Positions 1 through 5,381 of a stretch of 5,381 nucleotides of DNA are shown one piece after another. The DNA comes from an uncultured Bacillota bacterium (GTDB lineage: Bacteria; Bacillota; Clostridia; Peptostreptococcales; Anaerovoracaceae): NCBI GenBank assembly GCA_946408315.1, contig CAMJRV010000202.1, positions 1 through 5,381 of the forward strand, read 5' to 3'. The stretch's first letter is position 1; each line of letters begins with the position of its first letter. The position numbers and the translations under genes are program-made. The notes under the pieces were generated by a model. It ran no database searches. It saw nothing but the letters and a program-made list of their open reading frames with translations, and was not told where the DNA came from.

Positions 1-986
1 CTACGGGAATGACAGGATATCAGGAAACCCTGACGGACCCAAGCTATTACGGCCAGATCGTGACCCAGACCTTTCCGCTGATCGGAAATTACGGTTTGAA
101 CGATTCTGACGTGGAGTCGGCAAAACCGTGGGTCAGAGGATATGTCGTGAGAGAATGGTGCGAAGAACCTTCCAACTTCAGGAGCTTGTATAATTTGGAC
201 GAATATCTGAAGGAGCACGGAGTGCCGGGGATTTATGATATCGACACAAGGGCGCTTACGAAAAAGATCAGGGAGCATGGCGTGCTGAACGGAACGATTA
301 CTGCAGAGCTGCCTGGGGATATGAGCGCTTTTCTCATGGAATTGAAAGGCTACGCCATCCAGGACGCGGTAAAGACCGTATCCTGCACGGAGAAGACCTT
401 TTATCCCGCAGAGGATGAAGAATTCCGGGTGGTTTTATACGACTACGGTTACAAGGGCAACATCCTTCGGAGCCTGTTGCAGAGAGGATGCAGCGTAACG
501 GTAGTGCCTTACGACACGCCGCTTTCCGAGATTCGGGAACTTAAGCCGGACGGCATCATGCTTTCCAACGGGCCGGGAGATCCCGCAGAAAACACGATCC
601 CGATACAAATTCTGAAGGAGCTGATGGAAAGCGGAATTCCGATCTTTGGAATCTGCCTCGGTCACCAGCTGCTTGCCCTGGCGAACGGGGCCAGGACAGA
701 GAAACTGAAATACGGACACCGGGGGGCCAACCAGCCTGTTGCCGACAAGGAACGGGGCCGGGTTTTTATTACGAGCCAGAACCACGGTTACGCTGTGGTG
801 GGAGATACGCTGGACCCGAAGATCGGGACGGTGAGCCATGCCAACGGAAACGACGGAAGCTGCGAGGGGATCGCCTACGCAGGCGGGAATGCCTTTACGG
901 TGCAGTTTCATCCCGAGGCTTGCGCCGGGCCGCAGGATACCCATTACCTTTTCGGCCAGTTTATCGGGATGATGTCTCGGGGATAG
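1..986 (+). CDS. carA: Carbamoyl-phosphate synthase small (glutaminase) subunit, 5'-truncated by the window edge
   Basis: This subunit hydrolyses glutamine and passes ammonia through a tunnel to CarB, the first step of carbamoyl phosphate synthesis in the cytoplasm. The reading frame is open to the left edge (first whole codon at 3). The ATG at 9 is an internal methionine: TGMTGYQE is a conserved CarA motif lying near residue 36 in E. coli CarA, so about 35 codons are missing and the full protein should be about 360 aa. Counting from that Met, the CarA-specific N-terminal domain covers about 1-115 and a class I glutamine amidotransferase domain about 140-320. The amidotransferase domain has SNGPGDP (186-192), the nucleophile Cys216 in GICLGHQ (codon 654-656), and the His301/Glu303 pair in FHPEA (codons 909-911 and 915-917). 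The catalytic triad is therefore complete. The stop is TAG, and carB follows 15 bp later. Identification is very secure; which upstream genes share the operon cannot be seen. Confidence 0.97.
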   Translation, partial: TGMTGYQETLTDPSYYGQIVTQTFPLIGNYGLNDSDVESAKPWVRGYVVREWCEEPSNFRSLYNLDEYLKEHGVPGIYDIDTRALTKKIREHGVLNGTITAELPGDMSAFLMELKGYAIQDAVKTVSCTEKTFYPAEDEEFRVVLYDYGYKGNILRSLLQRGCSVTVVPYDTPLSEIRELKPDGIMLSNGPGDPAENTIPIQILKELMESGIPIFGICLGHQLLALANGARTEKLKYGHRGANQPVADKERGRVFITSQNHGYAVVGDTLDPKIGTVSHANGNDGSCEGIAYAGGNAFTVQFHPEACAGPQDTHYLFGQFIGMMSRG

Positions 987-987
987 C

Positions 988-997
988 GAGGGAGGAG
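988..997 (+). promoter_or_regulatory. Ribosome binding site of carB
   Basis: The purine run GAGGGAGGAG contains GGAGG at 991-995, six bases before the ATG at 1002. It lies in the 15-bp carA-carB gap, immediately after the carA stop. This fixes the carB start and fits translation of both subunits from one message. Confidence 0.85.
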
Positions 998-1001
998 CAA
1001 T

Positions 1002-4000
1002 ATGCCATTCAATAAAGAGATAAAGAAAGTGATGGTAATCGGTTCAGGGCCGATCATCATCGGTCAGGCCGCCGAATTTGACTATGCGGGGACCCAGGTC
1101 TGCCGCACGCTGAAGGACGACGGCATCGAAGTGGTACTGGTAAATTCCAACCCGGCTACCATCATGACGGACAAGACGATGGCGGACAAGGTTTACATCG
1201 AGCCCCTTACGCTTCCTGTCCTGAAAAAGATCATAAAACTGGAGCAGCCCGACAGCATCCTGCCGACGATGGGCGGACAGACCGCCCTGACCCTTTCCAT
1301 GCAGCTTGCCAAGGAGGGCTTTCTTGCGGAGCACGGCGTCAAGCTGCTGGGAGCATCGGTAGAGACGATAGACAAGGCGGAAGACAGGCAGCTTTTTAAG
1401 GATATGCTTGCCTCCATCGGAGAGCCGGTCATTCCCTCCAGGGTCGTGACCGATATGGACGACGCGCTGGAATTTGCCGAGGAAATCGGCTATCCGGTCA
1501 TCGTACGGCCCGCTTATACGCTGGGCGGGACCGGGGGAGGAATCGCGACCACGAAAAAACAGCTGATAAAGATCGGCGAGAACGGTCTGCGGCTCAGTCC
1601 CATCAATCAGATCCTGGTAGAAAAAAGCGTGTCGGGCTGGAAGGAAATCGAATTTGAAATTTTGCGGGACAGCAAAAATAATACGATCACCGTCTGCTCT
1701 ATGGAAAACGTCGATCCGGTAGGCGTACATACGGGAGATTCCATCGTCGTCGCCCCTGCGGTGACCCTTTCCGACAAGGAGTATCAGATGCTCCGGACCG
1801 CGTCTATCAATATCATACAGGCACTGGGTGTGGAAGGCGGCTGCAACTGCCAGTTTGCCCTTCATCCGGAAAGCTTCGAATATGCCGTGATCGAGGTCAA
1901 TCCCAGAGTGTCCAGGTCTTCGGCCCTGGCCTCCAAGGCGACCGGATATCCGATCGCGAAGGTCGCGTCCAAGATCGCGATCGGTTACACTCTGGATGAA
2001 ATCGTCAATTCGGTTACCGGAAAGACTTACGCGTGCTTTGAACCGGCGCTGGACTATCTTGTCGTCAAGTTCCCGAAATGGCCTTTTGACAAATTCGTTT
2101 ACGCCAAGAGGACGCTTGGAACTCAGATGAAGGCTACCGGCGAGGTTATGGCCATCGGGACCTCCTTTGAACAGGCGATGATGAAGGCTGTGCGCTGCAT
2201 CGAGCTGAATCTGGACACCCTGAACCTGAAAAAGTTAAAAGAGAAAGAAACCCATCTCATCGAAGAATATCTACATCGCTGCGACGACGAGAGGATCTTT
2301 GTGGTTTACGAAGCCTTGAAGCGGGGGATCACGATCGATACGATCCACCGGATCACGAAGATCGACCGCTGGTTCCTCCATAAGCTGTTCAATCTGGTGA
2401 AGATGGAAGACTATCTGGAGTCGGGAGAGCTGACGCAGGAAAAATACAAGAAGGCCAAGAAGATGGGCTTCCTGGACAAGACGATAAAGGCATTGAGCGG
2501 CCAGGAGCCTCCGGAAAAACTGTATCCGGTCTATAAGATGGTAGATACCTGCGCCGCCGAATTCGCCGCAGAAACTCCGTATTTTTATTCTACCTTTGAC
2601 GAGGAGAACGAGGCGAAGGAATTTATGGAGCAGCACGGCACGGGAAAAAAGAAGGTCATCGTTTTCGGTTCCGGGCCGATTCGGATCGGACAGGGAATCG
2701 AATTTGACTACTGCTCGGTCCACTGCGTTTCCGCGCTGAAAGAAGCGGGCTATGAGGCAGTCATCGTAAATAACAATCCGGAAACCGTGTCTACGGACTT
2801 TGACATTTCCGACCGGCTGTACTTCGAGCCGCTGACCCCGGAAGACGTGGACGGCATCCTTCATACGGAGCAGCCCTGGGGAGTTGTGGTCCAGTTCGGA
2901 GGCCAGACGGCTATCAAACTTACGAAATATCTGAAGAAAAAGGGCGTAAGGATTTTGGGCACCTCTGCCGACAGTATCGACGCCGCAGAGGACCGGGAAC
3001 GCTTCGATAAGCTTCTGGAGCACTGCGGTATTCCAAGACCCAACGGCAGAATGGCCTATACGACGGAGGAAGCGATCAAAGGCGCGCAGAAGCTGGGCTT
3101 TCCGGTGCTGCTCCGGCCGTCCTACGTGCTGGGCGGGCAGAATATGATCATCGCCTATACGAAGGGCGACGTCGTCGAATATATGGATATCATCACCGCT
3201 ACCGAGCTGGAAAATCCCGTTCTCATCGACAAATACCTGTCGGGAACGGAAGTGGAGGTAGATGCGGTCTGCGACGGGGACGACGTTCTCATCCCCGGGA
3301 TCATGGAGCATATTGAACGGGCCGGCGTCCATTCCGGCGACTCCATCTCCATCTATCCGCCCCAGACCCTGACACAGGAGACCAGAGACACCATCGTGGA
3401 ATACACGGGGCGCCTGGCAAAGGAGCTGAGCGTTTCGGGCCTGGTAAACATCCAGTATGTCATCTATGAAGGTCAGGTTTACGTCATCGAGGTGAACCCG
3501 CGGTCGTCCAGGACCGTTCCCTATATCAGCAAGGTGACCAATGTGCCTATCGTCGATCTGGCGACCAAGGTAGCACTCGGAGCCAAGCTTGCAGATCTTG
3601 GATATGGGAGCGGCGTATGCCCCGAAGGGGATTATGTAGCGGTCAAGGTGCCGGTGTTCAGCTTTCCGAAGCTGCACGATGCCGACAACCATCTGGGGCC
3701 TGAGATGAAATCCACCGGAGAAGTGCTGGGCATCGACCACAACCTGGAGACAGCCCTCTATAAAGGCTTGATCGCGGCGGGCTACGAGATGCACAAGGTG
3801 GGAGACTGCGTGCTGATCACCGTGAAGGATTCGGATAAGCCGGAGGTAGTGCCTCTGGCAAAGAAATTCATCGAATTCGGATATAAGATCTGGGCGACGA
3901 AGGGGACGGCGGAATATTTGAGAGAGCACGGCGTTCCCGCGCTGGTCGTCAACAAGCACGACGAGCCGTCGCCGAATACGAGCGATCTCTTTGATACCGG

Positions 4001-4196
4001 TGAGGTTGACTTTGTGGTCTCCACTTCCACCATCGGAAGAAAGCCTGCCGTCCATTCGGTGAAGATGAGAAGAAAGGCCATAGAGAGGAACATCGCCTGC
4101 CTCACCTCCATCGATACGGCCAACGCGCTGGCCAACAGCCTGCTTATGAGAAAGACGCTGGAAGATTTCAATATGGTGGATATTGTAAAAATCTGA
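1002..4196 (+). CDS. carB: Carbamoyl-phosphate synthase large (synthetase) subunit
   Basis: CarB makes carbamoyl phosphate from bicarbonate, ammonia delivered by CarA, and two ATP, feeding pyrimidine and arginine synthesis. At 1064 aa it is full length (E. coli 1073). It shows the family's duplicated architecture. The first synthetase half (about 1-400, carboxyphosphate formation) has GSGPIIIGQ at 14-22, Arg169 in RPAYTLGG, and Glu298/Asn300 in EVNPR. An oligomerisation region spans about 400-550. The second half (about 550-930, carbamate phosphorylation) has GSGPIRIGQ at 556-564, Arg705 in RPSYVLGG, and Glu830/Asn832 in EVNPR. A C-terminal MGS-like allosteric domain covers about 935-1060, with TKGTA at 966-970 and Lys985 in VNKHDEP. 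All nucleotide-binding and metal-binding motifs I checked are intact in both halves. The ATG has a strong GGAGG site six bases upstream and follows carA by 15 bp, so the two are almost certainly cotranscribed. In the allosteric pocket, the Asn usual before Thr-Thr appears as Ser1007 (STST). The stop is TGA. Confidence 0.98.
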   Translation: MPFNKEIKKVMVIGSGPIIIGQAAEFDYAGTQVCRTLKDDGIEVVLVNSNPATIMTDKTMADKVYIEPLTLPVLKKIIKLEQPDSILPTMGGQTALTLSMQLAKEGFLAEHGVKLLGASVETIDKAEDRQLFKDMLASIGEPVIPSRVVTDMDDALEFAEEIGYPVIVRPAYTLGGTGGGIATTKKQLIKIGENGLRLSPINQILVEKSVSGWKEIEFEILRDSKNNTITVCSMENVDPVGVHTGDSIVVAPAVTLSDKEYQMLRTASINIIQALGVEGGCNCQFALHPESFEYAVIEVNPRVSRSSALASKATGYPIAKVASKIAIGYTLDEIVNSVTGKTYACFEPALDYLVVKFPKWPFDKFVYAKRTLGTQMKATGEVMAIGTSFEQAMMKAVRCIELNLDTLNLKKLKEKETHLIEEYLHRCDDERIFVVYEALKRGITIDTIHRITKIDRWFLHKLFNLVKMEDYLESGELTQEKYKKAKKMGFLDKTIKALSGQEPPEKLYPVYKMVDTCAAEFAAETPYFYSTFDEENEAKEFMEQHGTGKKKVIVFGSGPIRIGQGIEFDYCSVHCVSALKEAGYEAVIVNNNPETVSTDFDISDRLYFEPLTPEDVDGILHTEQPWGVVVQFGGQTAIKLTKYLKKKGVRILGTSADSIDAAEDRERFDKLLEHCGIPRPNGRMAYTTEEAIKGAQKLGFPVLLRPSYVLGGQNMIIAYTKGDVVEYMDIITATELENPVLIDKYLSGTEVEVDAVCDGDDVLIPGIMEHIERAGVHSGDSISIYPPQTLTQETRDTIVEYTGRLAKELSVSGLVNIQYVIYEGQVYVIEVNPRSSRTVPYISKVTNVPIVDLATKVALGAKLADLGYGSGVCPEGDYVAVKVPVFSFPKLHDADNHLGPEMKSTGEVLGIDHNLETALYKGLIAAGYEMHKVGDCVLITVKDSDKPEVVPLAKKFIEFGYKIWATKGTAEYLREHGVPALVVNKHDEPSPNTSDLFDTGEVDFVVSTSTIGRKPAVHSVKMRRKAIERNIACLTSIDTANALANSLLMRKTLEDFNMVDIVKI

Positions 4197-4205
4197 AAGG
4201 TTCTG

Positions 4206-4252
4206 AAACTTTCTCTGTGAATTTTGTAAATTAAAATTGAAAAACTTTCTCT
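4206..4252 (+). repeat. Pair of 11-bp direct repeats in the carB-mreB intergenic region
   Basis: AAACTTTCTCT occurs exactly at 4206-4216 and again at 4242-4252, a period of 36 bp. The similarity runs three bases further with one mismatch (GTG against TTG). The second copy starts on the last base of the -35 hexamer and fills much of the promoter spacer. It could be a regulator site or a chance repeat in AT-rich DNA. The repeat itself is seen directly; any function is inference. Confidence 0.5.
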
Positions 4253-4265
4253 TTGTAGATATAAT
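4237..4265 (+). promoter_or_regulatory. Predicted sigma-A promoter for the mreB-family gene
   Basis: The -35 hexamer TTGAAA (4237-4242) and -10 hexamer TATAAT (4260-4265) are separated by exactly 17 bp. The -10 is a perfect consensus match and the -35 differs at two positions (TTGACA is the consensus at five of six; here A replaces C). There is no TG extension of the -10. The 20 bp upstream are AT-rich (AATTTT at 4220-4225, AAAATT at 4233-4238) and could act as an UP element. Transcription would begin near 4272-4273, leaving a leader of about 85 nt. This is the best promoter I see between the genes and points to independent transcription from carAB. Confidence 0.75.
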
Positions 4266-4272
4266 ATTTAAG

Positions 4273-4357
4273 ATAAACGCTAAAGATAAGAATATGCAGA
4301 GTATAACCTTATGAAATACAGCGCGACTTTGAATATATATTTGAGGAGGGAAAAGCA
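4273..4357 (+). other. Untranslated leader of the mreB-family mRNA (inferred)
   Basis: This runs from the predicted transcription start to the start codon. I see no strong hairpin, riboswitch or T-box motif in it. It contains two ATGs without ribosome binding sites. One, at 4294, opens a six-codon frame that closes at 4314. The other, at 4311, opens a 22-codon frame ending at 4379, which overlaps the real start in a different frame. AAGATAA occurs at 4270-4276 and 4283-4289, probably by chance in this AT-rich stretch. Confidence 0.5.
4343..4350 (+). promoter_or_regulatory. Ribosome binding site of the mreB-family gene
   Basis: GAGGAGGG includes the full AGGAGG core at 4344-4349, eight bases before the TTG at 4358. 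This near-perfect site decides the start. The frame upstream of 4358 has no ATG before an in-frame TAA at 4304, and the next internal Met would remove the first nucleotide-binding motif. Confidence 0.88.
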
Positions 4358-5377
4358 TTGGGATTTACAGAAGAAGTAGGAATTGACCTTGGAACGGCAA
4401 ATGTTTTGGTTTATATAAAGGGAAAGGGAGTCGTTCTGAACGAACCTTCCGTTGTTGCGATCAACAGGGATACGAATGAAATACTGGCAGTGGGCGAGGA
4501 AGCAAGACAGATGCTTGGAAGAACGCCAAGCAACATCATCGCGGTAAGACCGCTCCGTGACGGCGTAATTTCCGATTATGACGTAACGGAGAGAATGCTG
4601 AAGTATTTTATCAGAAAAACCTGCGGAAACAGCAGATTCTTTAAACCAAGAATCATGGTCTGCGTTCCGAGCGGAGTTACCGAAGTAGAGAAAAGAGCGG
4701 TCAGAGAAGCGGCCACCCAAGCTGGAGGAAAAGCCGTCTACCTCATGGAGGAGCCGGTTGCGGCTGCCATCGGAGCAGGACTTGATATCGCCAAACCGGA
4801 CGGCATTATGATTATCGACATCGGCGGAGGAACCACGGATGTCGCCGTCATCTCTTTGGGTGGAATCGTGACGAGCACTTCCGTCAAAGTTGCCGGAGAT
4901 AAATTTGACGAAGCTATCATCAAATACATGAGAAAAGAGCATAAGCTTTATATTGGAGAACGTACCGCCGAGGAAATGAAGATGACCATCGGCACGGCAT
5001 ATCCGAGAGAAGAAGTTGTTGTGAAGGAATGCAGGGGAAGGGACCTGGTGACAGGACTTCCGAAATCCATTGAAATCACCTCAAAAGAGATGATGGAAGC
5101 GTTGGACGAGCCTCTGCAGGTGATCTGCGAGGTTGCCCACGGCGTGCTGGAAAGGACGCCGCCGGAGCTGTCCGCCGACATCAGCAACAGCGGTATTGTG
5201 ATTACCGGAGGCGGAGCTCTGCTTCACGGAATCGACAAGAGAATCGAGGAACGCACGGGGATTCAGGTCAAGATTGCCGAGGATCCGAAATCCTGCGTAG
5301 CCATAGGTACGGGCAAGGCCTTGAATTCAATTGATGTTATCGTAAACAATCAAATGAATAAGAGACCGTATCTTTAA
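4358..5377 (+). CDS. mreB: Rod shape-determining actin-like protein, MreB/Mbl family
   Basis: This bacterial actin homologue polymerises on ATP under the cytoplasmic membrane and guides the Rod peptidoglycan-elongation machinery. At 339 aa it matches the family (B. subtilis MreB 337, Mbl 333). Actin-fold motifs are intact. Phosphate 1 is GIDLGTAN at 8-15. The Glu-Glu-Pro motif at 131-133 carries the likely catalytic glutamate. Phosphate 2 is IDIGGGTTD at 153-161, and the adenosine motif is GIVITGGGALL at 279-289. A short hydrophobic loop with Phe-Phe just before KPRIMVCVP sits where MreB proteins touch the membrane. The start is TTG, set by a strong AGGAGG. VLNEPSVVA, AGDKFD and IGERTAE recall Mbl, while VCVPSG and AIGTGKAL recall MreB, so the paralogue is not settled and mbl is an alternative name. 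The gene stands 161 bp from carB behind its own promoter, with no mreC or mreD visible before the window ends. Arginine codons are mostly AGA, unlike carA. Confidence 0.95.
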   Translation: MGFTEEVGIDLGTANVLVYIKGKGVVLNEPSVVAINRDTNEILAVGEEARQMLGRTPSNIIAVRPLRDGVISDYDVTERMLKYFIRKTCGNSRFFKPRIMVCVPSGVTEVEKRAVREAATQAGGKAVYLMEEPVAAAIGAGLDIAKPDGIMIIDIGGGTTDVAVISLGGIVTSTSVKVAGDKFDEAIIKYMRKEHKLYIGERTAEEMKMTIGTAYPREEVVVKECRGRDLVTGLPKSIEITSKEMMEALDEPLQVICEVAHGVLERTPPELSADISNSGIVITGGGALLHGIDKRIEERTGIQVKIAEDPKSCVAIGTGKALNSIDVIVNNQMNKRPYL

Positions 5378-5381
5378 AAAG

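Noticed and set aside
9..11. ATG at 9 as the start of carA
   Set aside because: It lies inside the conserved TGMTGYQE motif, the frame is open to the left edge, and the family needs about 35 more N-terminal residues.
1041..2850. Internal repeat between the two halves of carB (for example 1041-1088 against 2667-2714)
   Set aside because: This is the ancient gene duplication shared by all CarB proteins, not a new or recent repeat.
4169..4185. Perfect CAATAT/ATATTG inverted repeat with a 5-nt loop at the end of carB
   Set aside because: The stem is only 6 bp and almost all A-T, it lies inside the coding region, and it lacks a following T tract, so it is too weak to call a terminator.
4220..4238. 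AATTTT/AAAATT inverted repeat upstream of and touching the -35 hexamer
   Set aside because: It is made only of A-T pairs in an AT-rich stretch. It is better described as possible UP-element sequence than as an operator.
2271..4358. A 695-codon open frame on the - strand opposite carB, and a 273-codon one at 1044-1865
   Set aside because: They lie antisense to an unmistakable, fully conserved carB. Their products are rich in His, Arg and Asp with no recognisable domain, as expected for the shadow of a GC-biased gene.
4280..4942. A 220-codon open frame on the - strand over the start of the mreB-family gene
   Set aside because: It is antisense to conserved actin-fold motifs, has no ribosome binding site or family resemblance that I can see, and is best explained as a shadow.

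Overview
The window reads as chromosomal housekeeping DNA from a Gram-positive bacterium of the Clostridia, probably Lachnospiraceae or a near relative. This rests on the style of the CarB and MreB/Mbl proteins, purine-rich GGAGG ribosome binding sites, a TTG start codon and a near-consensus sigma-A promoter. The assignment comes from recognising the sequences, not from a database search. All three genes lie on the + strand.

Layout: positions 1-986 hold the 3' nine-tenths of carA, the glutaminase subunit of carbamoyl-phosphate synthetase; its start lies off the left edge. After a 15-bp gap with a strong ribosome binding site comes complete carB (1002-4196), the large synthetase subunit. The two products form one enzyme that makes carbamoyl phosphate from glutamine, bicarbonate and 2 ATP for pyrimidine and arginine synthesis, and the spacing indicates one operon. 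A 161-bp AT-rich intergenic region (4197-4357) follows. It carries a promoter (TTGAAA, 17 bp, TATAAT), an 11-bp direct repeat overlapping that promoter, and a leader of about 85 nt ending in a strong ribosome binding site. The last gene (4358-5377) is a complete MreB/Mbl-family actin-like protein, which organises cell-wall synthesis along the cell body. The window ends 4 bases after its stop.

The carAB pair and the mreB-like gene are functionally unrelated and appear to be separate transcription units: a promoter lies between them and their arginine codon use differs sharply. I see no mobile element, RNA gene, CRISPR array or undescribed system. The points most worth a second look are modest: the repeat-containing promoter, the TTG start with an overlapping out-of-frame short ORF, a possible change in the CarB allosteric pocket, and the mixed MreB/Mbl character of the last gene.
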